In this document: positions 26,071 through 38,468 of the stretch, in pieces
Position numbering within the stretch: the stretch's first letter is position 1
How the letters are laid out: the number at the start of each line of letters is the position of its first letter
From: Setaria digitata
Taxonomy: Eukaryota; Nematoda; Chromadorea; Rhabditida; Setariidae
Assembly: GCA_003640385.1 (NCBI GenBank)
Contig: RCAB01000002.1
Coordinates: 682,001-746,000, forward strand
Direction: 5' to 3'
DNA: 64,000 nt
Notes under the pieces: model-generated
What the model was told of the DNA's origin: nothing
The model's database searches: none
Seen by the model: the letters and a program-made list of their open reading frames with translations, nothing else
Position numbers and translations under genes: made by a program

Positions 26071-29000
26071 TCAAGTGAATTTGCTGGTCACTGAGCTTTT
26101 GCTAGCTTTTGTACCTCTTCTCTGTATAAGATCACGAAGTTTTCGAGCCGAAGTTCGTGGTGTGCAACTTCGCAGATCTTCAGCGACTTTTATTAAGTCA
26201 TTGTCATCTTGGAGAAATAGTGATTCATCTAAGCATTTGCGAACTTTCCCTTAAATTGCAGCAAATTAAAACACCTTCTTTTGACTTTAGTAATGTCTTA
26301 TGCAATGATATTAAACCCTTTCCCGTATTTTGGTTGATCTAAGAGTTTTTTTCAAAATCAGTAGGAAACAAGTACTTTCATAAAGTATGATCAAATGAAA
26401 AAAAAAAAAAATTACTCGTAAGATACGGATGTCGCTGCAGTTCCTCAACAGTGGATCGTTCGTCCGGATCCCTCATTAAGGACCGCTAGAAAAAAGCACA
26501 TTATGTAGTGAAATTAGAAAAGCAACAAGAGGTACGTTAAAATTGAATACATCCAATTTACCAATTAAGCCCTCTACAGACTGCTTAAAAAGATTAGAAA
26601 AATACTTTTAAAACATCCATTAAGTCGGCATCTTCAATCTTCTCGAAAATTATTGGTTTATTCAAAATAGCATGCATTTTCTGGACTGGATTTGTCCACA
26701 TTTGATAAGGCGTGTGTCCATAAACCATGTTATACAAAATGCATCCTAGAGCCCATACATCACATTTCTTACGGACCTAAACATATTGAAAGATGACATA
26801 CAGATTTAAAAGTGAATTCTAAAATCTTCAGTATTTCTGCAAACAAAAATGATTTTACCCGTTTTTGGGCAGCATTCTTCCTACTACTTCTCTTAAAAAC
26901 TATCCTTGCCTTTATAAATTCGCATACGTAACTAACACGTAATCAACTTCTTTCGCGACACTTTTTTTAGAACAGTTTTCATTATTTTCATTGACCAATT
27001 CAATAAAAAGAAAATATTTGAAAAACCTACTTTATAAATTTCTTTTCCGTTATGTGTTGAAGCATTAGAACCTGCGATGGCTTCTGGAGGCATATAAGAT
27101 AGCGTCCCCATCTGCGTATCTTTCATGACAGATGTCTTATTCGTTGGGATGGCAGAAGCAATCCCAAAATCGATCAATTTCAGATTTCCACCAACGAGGA
27201 GGAAGTTTGCCGGTTTCAAATCAGAATGGACAATACCTGGAACTGACGGAAAAACTACCTCACTTCGATAAAGAAAAGGAAGATAATTGTTTGTTTGCTC
27301 ACCCTTTTCATGGATAGTATGCACACATTTCAACATTTCACTCCAGTAGAACCTGATAAATATATCATCAATTTGATTTCTTCGAGTCTTCAGAAATGTT
27401 GCCAAATCAGTATCACCTTTTTCCATCACTACATACAAGAAATCACCACGGAGCTCGCTAAAAAGTGAACAGAATTAACTATTATTCAGATAGATTCATG
27501 TCATTTATTTTTACCAATTAATTCTTTATATTAGATACTTCTACCAGTATTATCAAAATTACATACTAGTCAAACATCTCTACAACACATCCTGTATCCT
27601 TTAGACTAAGTAGCAGTTTAATTTCATTTAAATAGGCACTGCGACAAGAATAATCAGCTTCTGATAAATCAACACATTTCACTGCACGCAATTTCTTCTG
27701 CTCCTCGTCCAGTACTTGATATACCTTGAAAAACAAAAGCTTCCATTTTTCTCAATTAAAATGCAGTTAAAAATATGTGAATGATAACCATAGATGCTTT
27801 CAAAAAGAACTACCACAACTTACCATTATTAACAAGAATTAAATGTAATCCTTTTGGAACATTTTGAATCAAAAATATTTATCAAGACTTGAAACAACTG
27901 AATATACTGCGAGAAAAAAAATCCTACTTTACTGGAGCCTCCTTTGCCTAATAAATCGATTACGACATAAGAATGATTGTTAACATGAATGTAACGATTG
28001 GCACGGGAACTGGAAGTAGATTCTGAACGACGTAGCGCATGAACTGTTTCTATTCCATCTCCCTTTGCTCCCGCTGACTGCTCCTTAAATGAAATTTATC
28101 CCAACTGCCAACAATGTCACATATCAAGAATTCGAATTTCTTGCCAGTATGTGACTTGTAAGAAAAATTTTGGAACTTGATTAAAGATGTAATACATACA
28201 GTATGAGCGCTGGCGGTTCGCTTCTTTCTGTCTTTTTCAGTTGATCTGGTAACTGATCTGTTATTCCTGACAACTGAGCCCTCAGTAGTTCGTATTTGAA
28301 TCGAAGCTAAAAATAAGTTTATGGATGAAATCATAGAGTAATGACAAAGATTTTATTCCATTTAAAACAATGGTTCACAACATTATGCAGAGGTATGTTT
28401 AAATAGGAATGTTACATCTCTTTTTCGGAAAAAATTCTGGTTGACTGCTGAAACACATATGCATATTAGTTTCACTTTTTTGTTCCAAAAACCAATTTAT
28501 GTTAACAAAAACGAATAATCAGTTATTCATGAAGTATGAAAAAGATGAAGCAGAAAAAGCAAACACATTTTGGCGTTGTAATGATGGATTTTGTAGCACT
28601 GCAGGCAGGAGTTTCTCTTTTTACACTATTAATTGCAGAAGTGCAAGGCGCTGGACTTGTGGAAATATATGGTTCCTGTGATGATTCCTGCGTTGAAAGT
28701 TCCGGAATTGATGGGGTTTTGACCATCTTAACATTTTTCAACAGCTTGGTCGGAGCTGTGCGAGTCATACGCGTATTCGTCGGAGCCGTAGGTACACTGT
28801 TTTCTTTGTCGCCATCACCTGTGAATGAATCATTTAGGTCTCACAGGTAATACTATCCAAAGCTGATGTTAGTCATTTCGCATTCATCTCTGAAAGACTT
28901 AAAATGTTTTTAAAAAGTAACATCGACAAATTTCTATACATAAATTTCTATACATAAGAAGTCGCTAATTCCGTAGCAATTTTACTAAGGGTATAGCTAT

Positions 29001-29191
29001 CATGTCAATTTTCTTACTTTTCTGTTCTTCATCTTTAGGGACTTTTTAACTAGATGTCAGAAAGAAATGAGCGAAAACATACTTTGTACACTCTGGTCCG
29101 CTTGTTCTTTCCTTTTTTGTGAGTCCTGTAGTTCTTTCGCAGTACGCTCCGCTAACCTGCGGAGACGTTCTCGCAAATCTGAAGTTGACAT
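26071..29191 (-). CDS. TTK: Dual-specificity kinase MPS1/TTK
   Basis: MPS1 starts spindle-checkpoint signalling at unattached kinetochores. Ten exons join in phase: 29083-29191, 28567-28818, 28200-28306, 27928-28083, 27567-27724, 27303-27457, 27031-27236, 26606-26776, 26416-26485 and 26071-26249, giving 520 residues. The kinase has a glycine loop LLGKGGSSK (near residue 205), the VAIK-type lysine in LRAVK (224), catalytic IVHSDLKPANF (Asp318), LIDFG (Asp335), and the MPS1-type activation and P+1 loop KDTQMGTLSYMPPEAI. The C-terminal lobe continues as CDVWALGCILYNMVYGHTPY and RDPDERSTVEEL. The N-terminus is short and Ser/Thr/Lys-rich, without the TPR domain of human TTK (857 residues). An acceptor TTTTTCAG lies 3 nt before the ATG, fitting trans-splicing and fixing the start. 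The last 60 residues are basic. Confidence 0.95.
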
Positions 29192-30730
29192 AGTCTGAAA
29201 AACTTTGAATAAAGTGATGTCAACGTTATAGCTTAGGTTATGCACGGAAGTAGGAAAAGAGTCCGTAAACCAGTACGTGCCAATATGCTTTCGGTTCACT
29301 TTTCATTCACTCTCTACTACACTGCAGCGGCAAAGCATTTTCGCGTGTCAGGCGAACTAAAAAGATGTCACAGTGAAGTTGGAAATGTTCGACAAGAATC
29401 CAACTCTTGCTGGATTTCGTATTTAAACACAAACCGAAGCAACCCCTTTCCTGACCTTTCTGCATCCCTCTCACCTCACTATCCACCAGCCACCATGTTA
29501 CTGCTACCGAACAGGTCCAGTCTCGAGTAGCGAAAAAGTATCTAGCCAGCGCAGGGCAATTATCTTCCCTCCAGAGGTGGTGAGGGTTTTGGTGAACTGT
29601 GCATGGGCATCCTCTCCTTTTCTCGATGGTGATTCATGGGCAAAATCTTGGTCTTATTTTCACCTTCTGGATGAGGTGGATCGATCCTGAAATGCACTTA
29701 AGGTAAACTACTAAGATATCTAGTTCCGCAGTACTACAAAGTGAACCCAATACTTCAGGAAATATGATCTTAGGATATTTCATCTTCCACAGTGTTTTTA
29801 AGGCTTTCATTGCAATCACTTTGAATGGATGCCATCATTAGACCACTGGGTAGTCGAGAGCTGAAGGATATGGATGGAGCAGAGTGTCTCTGCACACGTG
29901 GTACAGTACTCATAGCTTTTGAACAGTACTGCATCTAACATACTGTAATTTTACTACTCTATGTTGGTGAAGTTAAGCAACTCGCTAAACTCGCTACAGC
30001 ACAACAGTTAGTGAAACGGCACCCGCGACAGCAGAGAGAAATAAGGTGAAATAATTTGTGTGGCATTCTGAACATTCTAGAATTCTTGATTTTCTTTGGT
30101 TTCAAAATGAATTGACTGCTGGAAGCAGTAACTTCATATTAGCTGGTCAATCACCTCACAGATGGAAATTAGTTCCTTGACTTACCGATCTCCTCAGACT
30201 TCACGACTCAAATATTTTTGAAAAACAGAAACAATAACTCGAAGGTAATGTTCATACTATCCTCTTATTGTTCCATTTAATTCAATTCCCGCAGTGGTAA
30301 GTTGAATTCATTTAAGAGATTTATTAGTAAGCAGGGATGTGAAATGTAGCCAATGAACAGCGGTAGGCTTTTCAAGCTTTATTCTTAACGCACTGACAAC
30401 ATCTAACCTTTAAATAACAAATAAGCGAATGGTGTCGAAAACAGTTCTTACATCTATTCTATAGCGTAAATGCAAATGCGAGAGTACAAAGTGTAATGTA
30501 TTTTACGGAAAAAAATGCGGTAAAAAATGATAATATTTGTTTGGTATCATTTTTTAAATGAAACATTTCCTTCCTCCCTCCTATCACTTCTGATATTTTC
30601 TCCTTATTGTTTTTTACAACTTTACTACAAAAGTCCAATATATTCTGTACGAAGGAAACTCGCTACTGCAGTACAAGCAAAATTTGCTGAGGTGGTGGAA
30701 AGTGCGCAAGTAACGCTGGAATCAGAAATC
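29192..30730. other. Divergent spacer between MPS1 and a small secreted gene
   Basis: The first few hundred bases (29240-29640) are richer in GC and should carry the MPS1 promoter. They hold overlapping open frames on both strands that show no recognisable domain. The rest is AT-rich. Upstream control of the plus-strand gene at 30731 should lie near 30500-30730. Confidence 0.45.
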
Positions 30731-31399
30731 ATGCGTTTCATATATTTCTCTTTTATCCTGTTCTCATTTTTGGTGCTGTCAACCGATGGATGCTTTTGCT
30801 GTTTGTAAGTGCTCTTCTCGAACATTTTCCAAGTATCATCCAGACTTTTCCTCAAGACCACCTTGAATCCACAATTTTCGTACAGTTCTAGCACCTTACT
30901 AATGCGGCAATATTTATCCAAGTTGTTTTTTCCTGTGATTTATTGACATATTAAGTTATGACTGGTAGGTTCATTAAAGTGATAACTGCTCTTCAAAAAT
31001 TTAAGTTTTTGCCTGCATTTGGTTCATTTGCCAAGAAGTAGATTCAAGAAGTCCTTCGATCCTTCAATCTTCTACAAGGTGCTGTTCATCTTGGTTTTTA
31101 AACTTGTTTAGTGAATGGAGTCCAAATTTCGCTTTTCACTCTCTGCTAATAAGCATAATTTGACTGCTGATATCTATTAGTAATTCAGCCCTTAATATCA
31201 CTTTCAGAATTTAGTCACTTTTAGGCCTTTTCTGATATTCGCATGTCCATGCTGTGCAAACTGCCCAGTCACTACTCCAGCTCCAACTACACAACCTCCA
31301 ACTACAACTCGAGCACCTTCATCTTTAGCACAAGCATCTTCCATGGTTTCCGGCCCACGCCAATTACTAAGGGCTGTTATTGATCTTATCCCGTTTTGA
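30731..31399 (+). CDS. Small secreted protein, Cys cluster plus Thr/Pro-rich tail
   Basis: Two exons, 30731-30804 and 31225-31399, join in phase (donor GTAAGT, acceptor TTTTAG) to give 82 residues. The start opens a strong signal peptide, MRFIYFSFILFSFLVLSTDG. It is followed by two cysteine clusters (CFCCL and ACPCCANCP) and a low-complexity stretch TTPAPTTQPPTTTRAPS that looks suitable for O-glycosylation. The C-terminus has a short helical segment, RQLLRAVIDLIPF. The frame is also open upstream of this ATG to 30527, so a longer N-terminus is possible, but the signal peptide favours 30731. No family is recognised. It may be a cuticle, surface or excretory product. Confidence 0.6.
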
Positions 31400-34300
31400 G
31401 ATCCACAAGGTCAGTACTTCTTTGAAATGGTGGAGCAACGACATCTGCAATTAAAGAGCTGTAGAAGAGTGATATTGATATGTTTCCCGAAATCTTTAAC
31501 ACCTCAATTTAAGCGTTTCTGGGAGGTCTGAACAATCTTTTACTGAGCCACTCCTTGAAGCTTGTGGTAACAGAGCTGGCGGAATTCCGGAAACTGAGGT
31601 GTTCCTTTCCTGCTGAAATGAAGCTTCCAAAAACTTTCAGCTCTTCCCATCCTTTTCACTGGAAATACTATTTAATAATGTACTATTATCCATGAAATAA
31701 TTTATCATTATTCTTTGGCGTACCAATAAATACTATCGATGTTATTGCTGACAATTACAGTCCAATTCTGACAAAGATGGAAAAAGTCAGGGAGGAATGA
31801 AAAAGCAGAAGGAGTGGAATTCTGACTATCTAGCACAACATGCTACCTATGAAGGCTAGACTCAGGTTGAACGGATAGCTACTCTGAAATTGACTTCTGT
31901 CATGCTGCGCTCGGTATCAAATGTGGTTCTGTTGCATATATTAACTAACTGTAATATTATCCTGATATGAGTTATGTGATCTTCATTTCTATATCTGAGT
32001 GAGAGTTCCTTTACAATAAATTTCAAATGCATGAGAAAGCTAATTTTATAGTCTTCTAATGCAGTTCCGAACTAATGAACTGATAACAATTCAGTCTGCG
32101 TGGAATTAGCAGTTTCTTGAACAACTTTCAAGAATAATAATAATTATGCAAAGAATTCTTGATTGCTCGACTATTATATGACCTAATAGCTAATGTCTGC
32201 TATTATTGGAATGCTAAGTAAGTTGCTGCTAAACATTGCTTTTTGTAATTAAGAATGCTTAATTGATTTCTCCAGTGGAGAAATATGATAGTGACCCTCA
32301 AGTGTGCTTATAATAAACTAAAAGTCAAGATTTTGAGAATTAAAAATCAAAAAAAACGTTCCAGACATAAATTATGCGATTCTAAAAATTGCTCCAAATG
32401 AGGTCAATACAATATTTCTAATTTAGAATTGCAGCCACTTCTGCTTGTTGACAGCGAATCCCAGCATTTTTAAAATTCAATAGAGCATCGATTAATTTTT
32501 ATCAGTCTGTAAACCAGGCAGAATACATATAGCAAAAATGTATTCTGTTAGTTGTGAAATTTTAAAGATTAAAGAACAAAGATGACAACTTCAGGATAAT
32601 GCTTCAATCAACACTTTAGATATGTTTGAAGTTAATGGCCCTTTTGAACAAACTCTTTATCATTTCGTAATTGTTGCACACCTTAGGAAACTATAATTAA
32701 ATAGCCTTTCAAATTTTCGTAAAACTAAAAACCTCTACATATTTAATAAAAAAGTTTTCATCTAGTTGAAGTATTTGCAGCAACCATCTGGCCACACTAT
32801 CACTTCTCATAAGTAGTTGAACATAAAAGACAATGAACTCTTTGGGTTTCTATATCTGGAGCCTTAGAGAAATACATGGAAATGTTGTAAATCGAATTTA
32901 TTGAGAGTTTTTTTCATAAATTTGCACAGCGATATTTTGGAAACGAAGAGAGGTATATATACAAATTGATAAGACTAGTACAAGGAGAGATAAAAGTCGA
33001 TGATAAACGGATAACTTTTTGAAAATCTATTGAGAGAAATTCAAATTAATTTGTCAGAGTCATAATTCAACTTCCGGATTAGTCTTTTCCTGCAGAAAAC
33101 GAATTAAAACAAGCTGAAAGTGCTCTCTTCTAATTTAATGCATTGGAGGAGAGGAACGGTAGAATCCTCAACTGTTAATTGTTAAACGGAAGGTCCTCTT
33201 TTCTCAATTTTTCTCGGTCTGGCCAAGATCATTTATTATAGTTTTTTAAAATTAAACTATGCTGGAATACACATTAATAAAAAATGATCAGTCGAGAAAT
33301 TCATTTTCGAAAGATTTCATTTGCATGCAGCAGACATTAACTGTTCTATTCAAATAATTGGTTTTTTTTTTTATACCTAAAATTTTTTATAATTCATCTG
33401 CTGTGTTGACTTCCTTGTCATATAATGAATTACATTTGAATGAAAATGGTAAAAATGTGAGAGACTTTAAACAGGTTTATTTGTTAACAGCAACGTAATA
33501 AAACACTTTGAAGTTTCCAAAAACATATATTGAGGGATTGAAAATGTCGAAGAGACGAGGAAATGATTTCATTTCAACTTCTTGTTTTGTAGAGTTAAAG
33601 AACAATTTCTCATATCACTTTTTCTTTCTTTTTCATCTTTTGATCACAGATGAAAAAAATACTTGATACTTTGCGAAGGAGCAATTCGAGAAACAAAAAT
33701 ACTTTTTCCTAAGGCAACTTATGCACACAAATCTGTTATTTCCAAGGATATTTTACTGCAATAACGAAGTATATTTTTTTTATTTTTACATTCATTCCTT
33801 CCGTAGCAATGAACTTTGACATTTCTTTATAACTTTCTCATATAACAGCAGTAAACTCCATAACTGACGCTCCTTAAACTGTAAAAATGCATTATCCGCC
33901 TTCATTGCAGATGTTACTGCATTGCCGAAAGTTGACTTGATCTAATAGTGACCTTGTCCACTAATTAAAATGAATGAATCAACTGTTGCAGAGAGTTGAC
34001 AAGTAGTCCGAAAATGAATGTTTTATTTCATATAAAGGCTGAAGATGTAGCGTGAAAATCAGTTTTATTTCACTACCTAATCTTGTTGCTCACTGATCAA
34101 TTTGCCCAACTACCCTTTCATACCTATGTCAGAAATACGAAGAAGATCTGTTCCAAACAAGGCAATCAGATTCAATTCTGATATCAGTTAAAATGTATTT
34201 TGCCTGAAACCATCAATTTTGTAAATGTTTCCTGAATTTCCGGATCATTTCTTTTTCCAGAATACTTTCTCTATATGTTTTACCTGATGTTATCCTCGGA

Positions 34301-36945
34301 GTATGATTCTAATGAAAACAAAGTGGCGAGGTCAAACATTTTCTCAGATGCGTTTTTCTTATTACTTGCGTGGCCAAAGACAAAACCAAAGCAGAATAAC
34401 AAGCCTTTTTCTATTCATTTAAATTCAAAACTTCCTCTTATACTTGAGGATTATCCAAATTTTCCGAACGATTCAAGTACCACAACTATCGTTTCATGCT
34501 GTTAGACTTATAAATGATTTAATAGACTGAAACACTTCCTCTATACTTCTTTTTCTTTTCATTTTACTTTACTTCAATGAAATCAAACACAGAAATGTGA
34601 TATAACTTATTTTACAAGGAACAAGGACGCAAAGCAAAGTTTTTTGGTGGATGAACATTAACTAATCCAAATCTGCACCTGTTTCATGATAAAATCAAAA
34701 AATTTGAACAAAATTAGGTTTTAGATGGTCATTCTCGAATCCGCTCGATAGTGGGATACTGTATGTACGATTCCGTTGGTGGATATAATTATAAAACAAG
34801 AAGATACAGTAGGGATCATCACTACACCAATACTAATCGAGAACAGGCATACATATTTGGAGAGTCAGTAATGGAGAATACAGAGGATGCTTAACTTAGA
34901 AGAAAATGATTGAAATTCAGAATTACGAAGGAAGCTTGCAAAATGCTGTTAAACAGTAAGTCATATAATAGGAATAAAATTTGAAGTCTTAAATGTTAGC
35001 AGTTTCCATGCGAAAGTTCAAAAAAGATGAAATGAGATTATAGATGTAGTCTTTGATAAGAACTGTTAATATCAGTCTGACTATTCCATTTCAAAACATG
35101 TCAAGTTAGGTGGATTAAGGTACTTTTTAATAATTTTTACTTGGATTCTTCCTTTCTGAATTCCTTCCATTGATGTAGCGAAGAAAATATGACACACTAA
35201 TATTAATGTAGCTCAACTTTATTTTCCTTCAGTGAATTTAACTTTCGTTAATGGCGATGAATTCACCTTCTTCACCTTGAACAGCCCAATCAAAATGTTC
35301 ACTTCACAATGACATAGACTGAACGGTATTCAGTTTAGTTCAACTTCTACATTAACCAAACTTTTCACTACTTACTTTGGCCTTTGTCTCGTTCTGCTTT
35401 CTGTCACATCTTCGAAATAATGTAACTTTTAGAAGTCTATCTTACTGTTTCTTTCATCTTACTCTTTCAAATACTTTCGTGTGATTATTTAGTCTGAAAG
35501 TAACTATTAGGAATTTCGTTAACCCCGTGTTTAGATGGTGTGAGAAACTTCATGACTGACAGTTTGTACGGAAAAAAAATAAGGACTGTTGAAGAAATTA
35601 AAAAGTAGCATTTCTGGTTCTTTCTGTAATTGCAATCGATGATGCAAGTTCCACAACAATTTTTCTAGCTAAGCAATGATAATTATATCATTAATAATCT
35701 TCCAGAATCACTCCAGCAAAATACTTCTCTCACTGAATATAAGCAACTCGTAAAGAGCGGACTTATTCCTTTTTGTTATTAACATCATAGTTGCAACCCA
35801 TTTATCACGTGAACTTGATACTGGATCTTATCGTGAACATTCCTTGCATAATAATTAAATATTTCGTTGCGACATTCTGACATTTAGTAGGAAATTGACA
35901 CCTCCAGTGGTAGTCTTCACGTTCAGATTAAATGAAATTCCGCTTGTCATTTTCCAATTCTCTTACACTCTTAAGAGTAGAATTCCCTCCTTCCTCGGTA
36001 ATCAATCCCATACTCATTCCACTCATCCACGGTCTTTACTGTCATTAACCATCGGATTTTTCGAAATTAAAAGGTAAAGTTAGGTAACTGTATGAATCCT
36101 CAATAACATGACTTCTTTGACATAAATCAGCCGAAACAGTGATTTATTATACCGTACTGACACTTAACTGAATAATCTGTCTGAAAAATCAATCTTTGTC
36201 CTCTAGAAATCTCCGAAATTATATAAAGGCCTCATTTTTTCATCCGATTGAAGGCTGTTGCATTAGGTGGCGCCATCATACTGTCTACGTGTGTCTCATT
36301 CGGATTTCAGTGCTCAAAGAGTTTAGATGGATTTGCTATAAATTTAGTTATTGAGTTATCAAGTAAGTTGCTTTAGATTTGAACTAATTAGTTATCCAAA
36401 TTTATATTATTATATTATTGCTTCCACTGACTACTGACAAAACTGAGATTAAAGTGACCATAAAAATCGTTCAATTAGTGAAAGACGAAAGCATGTCACA
36501 CAGCGATAAATTTGTTTTGGAAGCAATATCACTCAATCGGAAGCGCAACGATACTGTAGGTGTAAAGATGATCTGAGGTCGAGCAACATGATGTTATATT
36601 AAAGGAAGAAAATGTGACGAACATATCTGAGGTATATGAGGTGAATTAATGTAAAGTAAGGCATTCTAATCACCACGTGAAAATATATGGTGTTCTGCGA
36701 AACCTTTTCAAGTAACAATAAGCAAACCAGCAACAACAATCTTCGAGATTCAAGCTAACATCAACTAACATAAAAATTTAGACACAACTCTACTTTATGA
36801 ATTAAAGTTCATGACAAACTTTTGCTAAGCAATTAAGTTGGATCTAGAATTAGTTTTTCTATAGAGCTTTTTAAATCTACTCAATTAATGCCATTTGGAT
36901 GTCGCAGTGTCGTAAGATTTTGATTTATGAATCTAACGCCGTCAT
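31400..36945. other. Gene-poor 5.5-kb region
   Basis: No gene is well supported. A TTTTTCCAG acceptor at 34260 is followed 15 nt later by an ATG opening a 76-codon plus-strand frame (34275-34505), a layout that could be a trans-spliced orphan gene. It has no recognisable domain. Another short plus-strand frame at 35895-36077 ends beside a GTAAAG donor. The remainder is AT-rich spacer. Confidence 0.4.
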
Positions 36946-38468
36946 CTATAACAATTGACTTTTACGCATTTTCAAAAATGCTTTAGTATTCTTTTCATAC
37001 TCGCCTGTCGCTGGTATCGAATTATAGTTCGTTCCAGTAGTAAATGTGGCGTCAGGAGCGTAAGGCTGATCTATTTGTGGTACATTACTTTGCCCAGATG
37101 CATATTGTCCCATATCGGAAGCAGAAACCGGTAGCTGCTGTGGTAATCCACCGAAGTGATTTTCTTTCTGCACTGTTTGTGGGAGACTATACGTGGAGTA
37201 GTCACCGAAGTTCACGTACGGGCCAGTTGGATATGAAGCGGGAGCAGACTGCTCGAAATTCGTCTGCATCAGGCTGTAGCCGTATGCTCCAGCAGTGTGA
37301 TACTGCAAAAACGATAAAAATAATGTTACACGTATTGTTTTACTGCAGGACATTTCATAAAAAGAGTGAGTTCCACTTCAAGGACCATGCATAGTGCGAT
37401 GGTTTCTGCTGTCAGTCTTGCAGAGCTTAGTGACAAGGGACAAGATGCGGAAGGAATCCAAATCTAATATCTAATGCATTCCGGATGTTGTCATGAATCA
37501 ACACACCTTTTCGGGATGCATAAGTTAGCTTATTACTGATAAAGCTATCCATAACTTCTTGGTAAAATGATATGATTCTTACTATCGTTATTGTCACCTG
37601 TTTTGTTTCCCCTAAGAATGAAGGTAGCTGCAAGGATTAAACAATATCTTGTATTATTCTGCAGGAGAAATAGGAATGAGGGAAACTGTTAGTGTCTACT
37701 TATGCTATGTGGATGTCTAATGATATGCTCTAATTAATTTCAATTATCAGAACTTCATGATAAGACTTTCCCCCATTATATTAACTGATTAGCTGAGCTG
37801 TATTCGAGTGAAGGAAATCACTGCCCCAAGACAATGAAAAATGCCCACTGGTGGACGTCGTTGGTTTGAACTGCCTGCTGGTAATTGATACGAAGAAGGT
37901 TGCTGCAAGTAACTATTTTCAACCAGTTGTTGTCGAGAACCACTGCTGTCTGGTGTCGCATATCCACCACTGGGAAATGCCGGGAATTGTGGAAGTAGGG
38001 ATGGAGGCAGCATAGATGGGAATTGTGGCTTCGTCGAGAATCCACAGGGGCAGTCACAGTGAGGTGCCTTCGGGGCACATGGTGTCCTAAACTTCAAAAT
38101 ATCATCAACTCCATCCATTCAGAACCCATGAGTATATACGGAAAATAAATTTTTGGGTATGAAAATTATTTCAAATTACTTTATAAACGAATTACAAATA
38201 AAAGAAAGCCAAGAATGAAAATTGAAAATAATTCAAAGTTTCAACAAAGTTTGAAAAAGCTTATTGCTCAAATGCAAAGATAATACACAAAAAGACGAGG
38301 CGGTGTTTGAAAAACTTCTAATTGTTAGAATAAAGAAGTGAAAACTAACCTGCAGCATCCAAACAAATCCCCACTTCCACCTAATAATGCAAAACCAGTG
38401 GATCTCGAGAACATGTCTACCACAGGTATAAGGATAGCTAGTATTGAAGAACTTGAAGATAACCACAT
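36946..38468 (-). CDS. Secreted or anchored Cys/Pro/Gln/Tyr-rich nematode protein
   Basis: Four exons join in phase: 38350-38468, 37849-38086, a 30-bp microexon at 37598-37627, and 36946-37302, giving 247 residues. An acceptor TCTTGCAG six bases before the ATG fits trans-splicing. The N-terminus (MWLSSSSSILAILIPVV) is a signal peptide or anchor. A cysteine cluster follows across the first junction: GCC, then RTPCAPKAPHCDCPCGF. Next come a Pro/Phe-rich stretch (PQFPSMLPPSLLPQFPAFPS), a Ser/Gln/Tyr-rich region and a long Tyr/Gln/Asn/Gly-rich C-terminal half. The donor after exon 2 (GTGGGC) is weak, but phase 0 is kept at every later junction. No named family is recognised. The composition suggests a cuticle or extracellular-matrix role. 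Confidence 0.65.

Noticed and set aside
30625..30921. 98-codon minus-strand frame over the small secreted gene
   Set aside because: It overlaps the plus-strand signal-peptide exon and has no domain or splice support.
37789..37848. Open-frame extension of exon 2 of the 36.9-38.5 kb gene to a stop at 37789
   Set aside because: Splicing at 37849 leads in phase into the microexon and the long last exon. The extension looks like intron read-through, though the donor is weak.
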